From positions 62,001-126,000 of the forward strand of contig MLDA01000010.1 in the NCBI GenBank assembly GCA_023896275.1: DNA of 64,000 nucleotides, in the 5' to 3' direction. This document shows, one piece after another, positions 1-6,603 of this stretch. The DNA is from Kocuria rosea subsp. polaris (GTDB lineage: Bacteria; Actinomycetota; Actinomycetes; Actinomycetales; Micrococcaceae). The translations under genes were made by a program, and so were the position numbers. The notes under the pieces were generated by a model. It searched no databases and was not told the origin of the DNA. It saw only the letters and a list, made by a program, of their open reading frames with translations. Position 1 is the stretch's first letter; every line of letters starts with the position of its first letter.

Positions 1-116
1 AGCTCGCTCTCCGAGTCATGGTGGCGTTCGAGCCATGCGCGGAACTCGGCGCCGTCTCGGAAGAAGAGCGCCGGGCGCTCCGGCGTACCGCCCGGGGTTC
101 CAGGTTCGTTGGACAT
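1..116 (-). CDS. YdeI/OmpD-associated-like protein, N-terminal fragment
   Basis: The reverse strand from the ATG at 116 reads MSNEPGTPGG, then PALFFRDGAEFRAWLERHHD, and stays open to the window edge, so only about 38 residues are visible. The pattern of a short disordered head followed by F-x-EFRAWLE-x-HH resembles the start of the YdeI/OmpD-associated (bacteriocin-protection) family. No strong ribosome site is visible upstream, so the start is provisional. The rest of the gene lies to the left of the window. The family call rests on a short stretch and is an inference. Confidence 0.6.
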   Translation of the reverse strand, partial: MSNEPGTPGGTPERPALFFRDGAEFRAWLERHHDSESE

Positions 117-238
117 GCGCTCAGTCTACGAGGCCCTTTGCGGCGCGTGCAGCCAAGGTGCGGGCTGCTCTAGAGGCTCGGACAGGTCGATTGTCTCCTC
201 CGCCGCGCCAAAATGCTTGCCAAGCTGCCCGTCGTCGA

Positions 239-776
239 TCAGCTCAACGCAACTGCTGCTTGCACCCCACAGTGAGTGAATCCCAACCGCTGCGCCAGGC
301 CCCGAGAAGCATCGTTTCCCTGACGGCTTCGCCACTGTGCGATCAGACCGGCCCTCACCGCCTCTTGCGTCGCGACCGCTGCGGCGGCATAGGCGTAGCC
401 GGCCCCTCGGCGCCTCGGGTCAGTGTCGTTCCGTCTCCTCGATACCGCTCTCTTCCCACTCGGCCGCGCTCACTCGGCCGCGCAGAGCAACGACATCAGC
501 CGAGGCCGCCTCACGCGCAGCTAGTCGGCGCAAGGGAGAGGTGCGGTCCGCGAAAAGTAGGTCGGCGCTACCAATGGGATGTGCACCCGCAGGGAGCATC
601 CTCACCAGCTCCGCCGCGTCGAGCAGCGACCCTGGGGGTGCGTTGCGGAGCAGCTCCAGGACTCTCGAAGGTGCAGCCGCGAAACCGAACCCGTCGACAT
701 TCACGGCCACGACAGCCTCAAGGTCCGCCCGCTCGACGAGAATCCATGCGTCCTTGCTAATGTCCTGCGTCGGCAC
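239..776 (-). pseudogene. GNAT N-acetyltransferase, broken by internal deletion and frameshift
   Basis: Two halves of one GNAT-type acetyltransferase lie in different frames. The first (GTG at 776 to the stop at 420) has a GNAT-like N-terminal part ending in VSAAEWEESGIEE. The second (about 429 to a stop at 239) reads DTDPRRRGAGYAYAAAAVAT and later SRGLAQRLGFTHCGVQ. That contains the acetyl-CoA loop RxxGxGxA (here RRRGAGYA) and the usual C-terminal N-x-x-S-x-x-LAxxLGF pattern. The beta strands normally found between these halves (about 30 residues) are absent, so the gene looks deleted as well as frameshifted. It sits in the low-GC accessory block; no working product is expected. Confidence 0.7.
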
Positions 777-915
777 GCCAATTGCAGCCGCCTACTCCGC
801 CCTTATTCGTCCCCGAGCGTAGTCCGAGAGAATCGCTGCCGCTGAGTTCATTTGTGTACTCTACGGTGTCCACTGTCAGAGCCTAGATGGCCGGGCACGG
901 CCGGTACTCGGCGGG

Positions 916-929
916 ACGTTCAGGTGGAA
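916..929 (-). repeat. weak copy of the ychF 3'-end core (copy A)
   Basis: The plus strand reads acgttcaggtggaa, against acgttgaagcggaa at 6231 and 9397: 11 of 14 bases match. It overlaps the stop codon of the YwqK-like gene. Unlike the other copies it is not followed by a stop codon in the ychF frame. It could be a decayed site or chance. Confidence 0.25.
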
Positions 930-1171
930 CGCGTGCCGCGGTCCGTGACCTTGTAAATCTCACCGTTTTGGTCGTAGGTGATCCACTCTCCCACGGGATC
1001 TCCGGCATCAAAATGGCCGGAGCGCTTGAGGGTACCGTCCTTCCTGTACCACTCCCAGTATCCAACGGGCACACCGTCGTCAGACCTGCCCTTCGACCAC
1101 CGGGACTTCCCGTCGGCGTGATACTTGATCAGGAATCCGTCGACAACCTCTGATTTCTTCTGGGCCACCAT
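920..1171 (-). CDS. YwqK-like / MORN-repeat small protein
   Basis: An 83-residue protein with two MORN-type repeats: GYWEWYRKDGTLKRSGHF and GEWITYDQNGEIYKV. This is the repeat seen in YwqK-family proteins, which databases often label toxin-antitoxin antitoxins; that role is not established and no toxin gene lies beside it. The start at 1171 is supported by AAAGGAG about 9 bases upstream. No signal peptide or membrane segment is seen, so a cytoplasmic location is likely. It lies in the accessory region, and its stop overlaps the weak repeat copy A. Confidence 0.65.
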   Translation of the reverse strand: MVAQKKSEVVDGFLIKYHADGKSRWSKGRSDDGVPVGYWEWYRKDGTLKRSGHFDAGDPVGEWITYDQNGEIYKVTDRGTRST

Positions 1172-1386
1172 TAGTGCGTCTCCTTTCCCATACTTCGCGA
1201 ACTGGCGCTTTGCTCACTCTCGCCTCGGGATAGTCGGCGTAGGGCATCGCATGCATCTCACAAGGCTAAGGCCTCCGTCATCGCTCGAATCGGTGGGTGG
1301 ACCGTGGAAATGCGCGATCAGTGCTCGTGAGAACTGGGATCAAGCGGACCGGGACGTTGGTGCGATGTTCCACTTCTGCTTTCTCG

Positions 1387-2106
1387 TCAAGTGTCACCTA
1401 ACCCAGCACGCAGATATGCAAGCGCCCAATCCGTGGGCAGTGACCTCGGCGCATAGCGGCGTCCCGTGCGGCGCATGTTCTTGACGCGATCGGTGCGGAA
1501 GACGCGCCAATCCTCGCGGTTGAGGTCCCAGCCGAAGACGTACCACCGTCGGTCGATGTGGATCTGACGATGGGCTTCGATCCTCCGTTGAGTGCTGGTG
1601 CCGTGCGCGTCGATGTAGTCGAAGACGATGATCTCCTGTGCGGCGGCTGCCTCGGCGAACTCTCCGAGCGCCTCCGCGGCGATGTCGGGAAATGGCCGAG
1701 GTTCCGCTTCAATGCTCGCGCGCAAGGCCGACACCCTCGTGCGAAGTCGCCTAGGGAGCAGATCGTCGATCTGCCCATAGGCGCGGTCAGCGGCCTCATT
1801 CAGCCCTCCGGGTCGCGAGTGAGTGGCTGCGGCGAGTACGGCAAGGCTGACGACCGTGGCGACAGCTTCCTCGTCGTCGAGGACGAGAGGAGGCATCCGC
1901 CGCCCGGCCATGAGCTGGTAGCTACCGCCCGGACCGGGGCGGGTACGCACAGGGTAGCCGTAGCCGCGAAGTCGCTCGACATCCCGGCGCAACGTCCTGG
2001 GACTGACGTCGAGGCGAGTCGCCAGTTCTTCCCCGCTGAACGCTCTACCAGCCTGCAGGGTGGCCAGGAGATCAAGCATCCGCTTGGTGACATCTGCCAT
2101 GTTCAC
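1387..2106 (-). CDS. WYL-domain (YafY-type) transcriptional regulator
   Basis: A 239-residue regulator. Residues about 5-60 form a DeoR-like winged helix (SGEELATRLDVSPRTLRRDV) and residues about 145-215 a WYL domain (IHIDRRWYVFGWDLNREDW). WYL proteins sense small ligands or nucleic acids and usually repress or activate adjacent genes. The gene is divergent from the NmrA-like reductase at 2202. The 95-base gap between them holds an 8-bp inverted repeat that could be its operator. The start is GTG 2106 or ATG 2100; no ribosome site separates them. The pair looks like a regulator-target module carried together. Confidence 0.85.
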   Translation of the reverse strand: MNMADVTKRMLDLLATLQAGRAFSGEELATRLDVSPRTLRRDVERLRGYGYPVRTRPGPGGSYQLMAGRRMPPLVLDDEEAVATVVSLAVLAAATHSRPGGLNEAADRAYGQIDDLLPRRLRTRVSALRASIEAEPRPFPDIAAEALGEFAEAAAAQEIIVFDYIDAHGTSTQRRIEAHRQIHIDRRWYVFGWDLNREDWRVFRTDRVKNMRRTGRRYAPRSLPTDWALAYLRAGLGDT

Positions 2107-2112
2107 CAGTCT

Positions 2113-2145
2113 AGGAGATGCGGTCAGATTCCGGCCACATCTCCT
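2113..2145. promoter_or_regulatory. inverted repeat, candidate WYL-regulator operator
   Basis: AGGAGATG (2113-2120) and its exact reverse complement CATCTCCT (2138-2145) are 17 bases apart in the divergent gap between the WYL regulator and the NmrA-like gene. Half-site size, spacing and position suit a dimeric regulator acting on both promoters. Binding is inferred. Confidence 0.45.
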
Positions 2146-2201
2146 TGTAGCGTCGAAGCACCTGCCGCACCGGGTGGCGGGGCTGAGCAGGGAGGTTGTT
2201 C

Positions 2202-3062
2202 ATGACCATCGGAGTGGTGACGCCACGAGGAAACGTCGGAGCGCACGTGTTGCGGTTGCTGGTTCAATCAGGGGAACGCCCGCACGCCTTGCTCCGGGAC
2301 CCGAGTCTGCTCCGCGCAGATCTGGCCGACTATGTGGACGCGGCCGCACTGGATGTCTGGGACGAAGCGACAGTCGTCGAGGCCACGCGCGGCCTCGATG
2401 CCCTCTATTGGGTCAGTCCGACCGCAACAGATCGTGATCCCCTCGACGCTCACGCCCTTGCTGCGGCCAACGTCCGCGCGGCAGTGGACGCCAACGGGAT
2501 CAAACGGGTGGTGTTCCAATCCAGCGTTGGCGCGGAGAAGCGTCACGGGGTCGGTGAAATCGACGGCCTGGCTGCTATCGAGCTGGAGCTGGAACACACC
2601 AGCGCCTCGGTGACACACCTGCGATGCGGGTACTTCTTCACCAACCTGCTCATGGACGCCGAGTCGATCAGAGACGGTGTACTCGCAACGGCGTTCGACG
2701 TCACCCGTGCGATGCCCTGGGTGGCACCAGCAGACATCGCTGAGGTGGCGACCGCCCGTTTGCTCTCTCGACGTTGGAATGGCCGCCACGTCCAAGCCGT
2801 CCACGGCCCCGAAGACCTGTCGTTCAAGCAGGTCGCCCGTCTTCTCGAAGTGACGCTCGGCCATCCAGTCACCGCGCATCAAATGAGCGACGACGACGTT
2901 CGATCCGCGCTACGTCAGCACGGAATGCCAGCAGCCCAGATAGAAGCGATCGTGATGATGGCCGCCGGGATCAGAGAGGATTTCACTCCCGAGAATCCGC
3001 GTACCTACGCCACGACTACGCCCACCACACTGACAAGCTGGGCAGCAGAGCACCTCGGCTGA
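2202..3062 (+). CDS. NmrA-like NAD(P)-binding oxidoreductase
   Basis: A 286-residue Rossmann-fold protein of the atypical SDR/NmrA type, beginning MTIGVVTPRGNVGAHVL. The usual TGATGxxG nucleotide loop appears as TPRGNVG. Later come VVFQSSVGAEK (the SDR strand-5 equivalent), THLRCGYFFTNLL and a C-terminal HPVTAHQMSDDDV helix region, as in NAD(P)H:quinone-type or redox-sensing NmrA relatives. ATG 2202 is chosen because GGAGG ends 6 bases upstream; a TTG at 2196 is less likely. Substrate unknown. Divergent from and probably controlled by the WYL regulator. Confidence 0.8.
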   Translation: MTIGVVTPRGNVGAHVLRLLVQSGERPHALLRDPSLLRADLADYVDAAALDVWDEATVVEATRGLDALYWVSPTATDRDPLDAHALAAANVRAAVDANGIKRVVFQSSVGAEKRHGVGEIDGLAAIELELEHTSASVTHLRCGYFFTNLLMDAESIRDGVLATAFDVTRAMPWVAPADIAEVATARLLSRRWNGRHVQAVHGPEDLSFKQVARLLEVTLGHPVTAHQMSDDDVRSALRQHGMPAAQIEAIVMMAAGIREDFTPENPRTYATTTPTTLTSWAAEHLG

Positions 3063-3390
3063 CTGCCTCGTCGGCCGTGCACCTTGGCGGTGGCGACGTG
3101 ACACTCCATCGTGGGTATCACGAAGATTGCATGCCCACGGCTCGTCGATTTGTCATTCGTCGCGCCCGAACCAAGTCGCGTCCACGGTCAGGTCACGCAC
3201 GAGAGCGAACTGCGCATCGTCCTCATTCGCGCGCACGAGTCGATTGCTTCTCTCATCGGCCATCGCGCAGACCATTGCTCTCGATCATGCGGCCAACCTG
3301 ACGATCAACGACGGGGCCGCTGGGATTCACACGTTGAAGCGGAACTCCACCGCGTTCCAGGACAAGGCAACATCTCGGCGCGACGCCCCC
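3063..3390. other. gene-free spacer containing repeat copy B
   Basis: No convincing gene is seen in these 328 bases. The stretch 3063-3330 has only short unsupported frames, such as 36 codons on the minus strand at 3153-3263. The repeat core at 3331 divides the spacer, and the remaining 40 bases lead to the stop of the next GNAT gene. Confidence 0.5.
3331..3351 (-). repeat. ychF 3'-end repeat, copy B
   Basis: Twenty-one bases are identical to the end of the real ychF gene at 9397-9417, including the core acgttgaagcggaa. On the minus strand the frame reads WNAVEFRFNV and then TGA, so it repeats the last ychF codons with a stop, but nothing further upstream resembles ychF. This fits an attachment-type site left by insertion. 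Confidence 0.8.
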
Positions 3391-3903
3391 CTATTCGCCA
3401 CGTCCCGCCCAGTCGTCCCGCGACAAGTCAAAGCGAGCGTAGGTGGACGGAGCCCCGAGGAACGTCTCTTCATCGCCCGGACCGGTGTGCCTCATTCCCA
3501 ACCCTTGAAGGATCCGGACAGACCCGATGTTGGCCTCGACCGCCTCTGCCCAGATCCGTCTGAGCCCAAGCGTTTCGAAGCCGTAGACGCGACCGGCCGA
3601 TGCAGCGAGCATCCCCCAACCTTGTCTCCTGCGCCCGGAGGGACCGATGACAAAGCCGAGCTCGCGGGTCCCTTCCTCCTCACCATGGAGATCTACATAG
3701 CCCACGACGTCATCACCTGAGACAGCTGTCAATCGGATGAGTTGCGGACCAGGTCTCTCGATCAGCGCTCGCCACCATGCAACCGACTCCTCGACAGACG
3801 AGCTTTCCGTCCATCCTGCGTGAGCACGAAAAACTGGGTCTACCGCCCACGACGCAAACGACGCCGCATCAGACGCGACCATCCGTCGTAGGTGGAGTTC
3901 CAT
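3391..3903 (-). CDS. GNAT-family N-acetyltransferase (RimJ/RimL-like)
   Basis: A 170-residue GNAT protein starting MELHLRRMVASDAASFASW. It has the acetyl-CoA loop GPSGRRRQGWGM (RxxGxG/A type) near residue 100, then the typical EAVEANIGSVRILQGLGM C-terminal motif in which the Asn and the GLGM turn are family hallmarks. It would transfer acetyl from acetyl-CoA to a small molecule or protein N-terminus; the substrate is unknown. It lies downstream of the methyltransferase on the same strand, separated by 117 bases. Its stop is about 40 bases from repeat copy B, so the two genes fill one module. Confidence 0.85.
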   Translation of the reverse strand: MELHLRRMVASDAASFASWAVDPVFRAHAGWTESSSVEESVAWWRALIERPGPQLIRLTAVSGDDVVGYVDLHGEEEGTRELGFVIGPSGRRRQGWGMLAASAGRVYGFETLGLRRIWAEAVEANIGSVRILQGLGMRHTGPGDEETFLGAPSTYARFDLSRDDWAGRGE

Positions 3904-4020
3904 CGAGCCGCCCTTGAGAGATCTGGAAGGTGGAGTTCAGTTGCAGCACAGTGCCTGACAAGCGCTGCCGGTCGGCGCAATCGTCGCCAACGACCGTTCC
4001 ACGCTTCCCAGGAGCTCAAA

Positions 4021-4779
4021 TCACTTGGGTTTCGCAGCATAGACCCGGAAGCGACGCTGCGTGACCCGGATCGGGCGGGACGCGTCCAGAGTAGCCAGCT
4101 GATCCGCGTGCGCATCGACGGTGAAGTGGGGAGCGTCCCAAGGAACAAGCGCAAGATAGGTCACAAGTGCAGCTGCATCCTTGAACTCCATCGTTCCCCG
4201 CCAGTTATCCACCTGATCGATGCGGAGACCCGCGGATTCCAGCTCGTCGACGTAGTGACCAGCTGTTACGTACGGGTACTCGAATGGCACGTCGAACCAC
4301 TCATGGATCTCTTCCGCGTCATAGCCATCCACCTGCTGCATCAAGAGACGCCCACCCGGAGCCAGGACCCGAGCAATCTCCCACGCGTCGATGGCCTCGT
4401 GGCGACACATCACGAGGTCGATGCTCTCGTTGTCGAAGGGCATCTGGCTGTCACGCTCCGCGTCGTACTGGACGACCTCGACTCCACTCGCCGAGAGAAC
4501 CTCACGGGCAATGCGAACGTTCGGCTTCCAACCTTCTGTGGCGACGATCGCTCTGTCGGCAACGCCATCACGACCGAGTAGGGCCTGGAGCCGCTCTCCC
4601 CCTCCGGTCCCCAGGTCAACGGTCAGCCGCGCACGCGCCATCCCGGCACGGCAGTCTTCCTCGAAGTCCCACCATGGTTCATCGGCAGTCATCCTGCCGT
4701 CCAGGCAAGAGAAGTCCCAGCCCACCATCTTCGAATTCGAGTATGCCTGCCGCCACAAGTCGATCATGCGACCCAGCAT
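4021..4779 (-). CDS. class I SAM-dependent methyltransferase
   Basis: About 252 residues with a Rossmann SAM fold: motif I is VDLGTGGGERLQALL (about residue 55), followed by IVATEGWKPNVRIAREVL, then MPFDNESIDLVMCRHEAID (motif II region) and VLAPGGRLLMQQVDG (post-motif). This is the UbiE/Methyltransf_11 pattern. The target is unknown. An upstream start at 4908 is possible, but the conserved part begins at MIDLWRQAYSNSKMVGWDF; ATG 4779 or 4767 are the likely starts and neither has a clear ribosome site. The 4779 start lies only 27 bases from repeat copy C, so the gene begins almost at a module boundary, codirectional with ychF. Confidence 0.8.
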   Translation of the reverse strand: MLGRMIDLWRQAYSNSKMVGWDFSCLDGRMTADEPWWDFEEDCRAGMARARLTVDLGTGGGERLQALLGRDGVADRAIVATEGWKPNVRIAREVLSASGVEVVQYDAERDSQMPFDNESIDLVMCRHEAIDAWEIARVLAPGGRLLMQQVDGYDAEEIHEWFDVPFEYPYVTAGHYVDELESAGLRIDQVDNWRGTMEFKDAAALVTYLALVPWDAPHFTVDAHADQLATLDASRPIRVTQRRFRVYAAKPK

Positions 4780-4806
4780 AGGCACGCGAGCATCCGGTAC
4801 GGCTAC

Positions 4807-4819
4807 ACGTTGAACCGAA
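4807..4819 (-). repeat. ychF 3'-end repeat, degenerate copy C
   Basis: The plus strand reads acgttgaaccgaactc, against acgttgaagcggaactc at 3331 and 9397: one substitution and one missing base. On the minus strand it gives GAGTTC, then TTCAACGTG followed by TAG, so the FNV-stop ending of ychF is kept. It separates the methyltransferase/GNAT module from the MOSC/GNAT module. Confidence 0.5.
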
Positions 4820-4858
4820 CTCGGCCAGGATCCAGCGCGAAGTAATTTCGCCCTATTG

Positions 4859-5334
4859 TCACCACGCTCGACCACGCAGGTCGACCATCCCGGACGGCCA
4901 GCTTTCAAGGAATGAAGAAACTGGCAAGATCATCAGTGGCTTACCGGTTGGACCCTCCACCGCCTGACCACCACGAGAAACAGAACGTTCCTCCGCTGCA
5001 ATTCGTTGCCAACCGCACGCGCGGTAGAACGGGACAACGTCTTCACAGCATCCGAGGTACCCGAATTGGATTCCTCCGGTTTCGGACATGGTCTGGTGCG
5101 CGGCGTGCATCGACCGAAATGCTCCGTCGCGCCCACCCCACGTGTCCCACGACTTCAGCGCCATGGCGCGCGATCAGATGCACATCGTGCGATGCGTATC
5201 CGTACGGCTGCTGCGGATCCCACTCGCCGAAGTCCGCGAAGTACTCGGCGTCAAACAAGCACCGGAGGCACTCCGCTCGACACAGCAAGCTTGTACTGCG
5301 TGATCCCGACATCCTCGATGCAGCCGCCCAGCAT
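4859..5334 (-). pseudogene. AAC(2')-like GNAT acetyltransferase, broken
   Basis: Three frames together spell one GNAT protein. The first begins at ATG 5334 (MLGGCIEDVGITQYKLAVSS), the next carries LFDAEYFADFGEWDPQQPYG and HVGWARRSISV, and the last carries HQTMSETGGIQFGYLGCCED, VVPFYRACGWQRI and LMILPV. The layout resembles aminoglycoside 2'-N-acetyltransferase-type GNATs. The segment with the acetyl-CoA loop (RxxGxG) between SISV and HQTMSE is missing, and the frame shifts there (about 5105-5120); another shift lies near 5260. The original gene was coupled to the MOSC gene: GGAGG lies 5 bases before ATG 5334, overlapping the MOSC stop region. It should not give an active enzyme. Confidence 0.7.
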
Positions 5335-5336
5335 GC

Positions 5337-6005
5337 TCACCTCCGCGCGAGAATCTTAGTCAGACGGTCGGACAACTCCGCTGCCTCCTCGTCCGACGTG
5401 AGCGCCCCCGAAGCGAGGACGGCCCGGAGAGCGTCCACGTCGTCGTAGTACGCCCGGAATACCGTCGGTACGTCAAGGCCGTGGTCCGGGCGCGTGAGCA
5501 CCTCGATGCCGTCACCGGGCCGGACGGTGCCAGGGGTCTCGATGGACAAATACGCGCCAGACAGTCCATGCGCCACAAACCGTTTGAGCCACCCGGCCTC
5601 GGCCATATGCTGACTGAAGGTGCCGCAGGGAATGCGTGGGCCTTCAACCCGAAGGGTGACCTCGTCGCCGATCCGCCACCGCTCGCCGACGAGAGCGCGA
5701 TCCGGATCAAACCCCTGCGTGGTGAGGTTCTCGCCGAACATGCCGTTGTCGAGGTCTCGCCCCAGCTGCTGGCCCCACCAGTCCAGCTGCTCGCGGGCGA
5801 CTGCATAGACGGCTTGCTGATCACCACCGTGGTGCTCGCGATCGCCGATGAAGTCACCAAGCAACCCGCTGCCGAGTCCACCGCGCTTCGGGCCTGGCAC
5901 CCGCAGCTCTGCCTGCTCAATCGGTTGCTTGTGAATCCCCGTCAGGTTCTTCTTGGCCGAGTTGGGTCGCGGCGCACCGATGTTCACCGAGAGAACCTTT
6001 GGCAT
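5337..6005 (-). CDS. MOSC domain protein (YiiM-like)
   Basis: A 222-residue protein beginning MPKVLSVNIGAPRP. It has the MOSC-domain signatures HHGGDQQAVYAVAREQL, GMFGENLTTQGFD and GPRIPCGTFSQHM, where the cysteine is the one thought to bind sulfur or the molybdenum cofactor. YiiM-type proteins reduce or detoxify N-hydroxylated compounds using Moco; a similar role is inferred. The start at 6005 is backed by GGAAGG about 8 bases upstream. The broken GNAT gene follows immediately. Length and motifs look intact, so this gene may still work although its partner does not. Confidence 0.85.
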   Translation of the reverse strand: MPKVLSVNIGAPRPNSAKKNLTGIHKQPIEQAELRVPGPKRGGLGSGLLGDFIGDREHHGGDQQAVYAVAREQLDWWGQQLGRDLDNGMFGENLTTQGFDPDRALVGERWRIGDEVTLRVEGPRIPCGTFSQHMAEAGWLKRFVAHGLSGAYLSIETPGTVRPGDGIEVLTRPDHGLDVPTVFRAYYDDVDALRAVLASGALTSDEEAAELSDRLTKILARR

Positions 6006-6603
6006 GTCCGTACCTTCCTTTCAGTCGCTCTGCAGCGGCGTGACGTTATCCACCTACTTCTGGTTCGCATCCTGCTTGCCTCAGCGGTCGTCGACGGTCT
6101 CGACAGACTCAAGGCCAGCGCCACCCCGCCGAAAGCATATCCGCCGCTAGTCACGGATCCGGGTGCCGGGCCGCCCGTGCCGGTCGCCCTTCGTCGCCGC
6201 GACCCCTGCGCGTTGCATCGCTAGCGCTAGACGTTGAAGCGGAACGCGAAGGACCGGAGAAGCGCGACGGACGACGCCGGCACAGCTGCGGTCGTGATCT
6301 CGTTGTCGGTCGTCGTACACCCGAAGGAGCTCCACGTGTTGCGGCGAGAATTTGCCTGTTGCCACACATCGAGGGAGAGGCCCTTTCCGAGACCAAGATC
6401 AACCGCGGGGAGCCGGGGCCAGGTCCGTCCGGTCAAGGAGATGTCTGAGCGATACAAGCCAGTGTGAGTCCGGCGAGTTCCGTTCCTCGGGCCTATTCGT
6501 CTTCACAAGCTGAGATCCCAAGATCCCTGTGATGCGTGAGCACTTTGCGCACCTTCAACAGGTCGGACAGGGCTCGCAGAGTGCTCACCCTGTCGATTCG
6601 CTG
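6006..6603. other. gene-poor spacer containing repeat copy D
   Basis: From 6006 to 6230 I see only the MOSC leader. From 6245 to 6603 no gene is convincing. A minus-strand frame (6227-6457) ends in SFAFRFNV at the repeat and contains LDVWQQANS, faintly like the LWRQAYS start of the methyltransferase at 4779, so it may be a remnant. This is weak evidence. Confidence 0.4.
6231..6244 (-). repeat. ychF 3'-end repeat, copy D
   Basis: Exact 14-base core acgttgaagcggaa, as in ychF. On the minus strand it reads FAFRFNV and then TAG, again the ychF C-terminal codons plus a stop. It divides the MOSC module from the efflux-pump module. Confidence 0.75.

Noticed and set aside
35-760. Plus-strand frame of 241 codons at the left edge
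   Set aside because: Arg-, Pro- and Ala-rich with no motif; the minus strand there holds recognisable YdeI and GNAT fragments.
1352-1366. gacgttggtgcg near the WYL gene stop as a further core copy
   Set aside because: Only about ten of fifteen bases agree and no stop-codon pattern is present.
3153-3263. Minus-strand frame of 36 codons between NmrA and copy B
   Set aside because: Too short, no ribosome site and no recognisable family.
3889-3936. Direct repeat aggtggagttc at 3890 and 3926, also present at the ychF end in the opposite sense
   Set aside because: Short, on the wrong strand relative to the other copies, and one lies by the GNAT start; likely chance.
6227-6457. Minus-strand frame of 76 codons ending at repeat copy D
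   Set aside because: Its C-terminus is just the repeat; a faint likeness to the methyltransferase start is not enough to call a gene.
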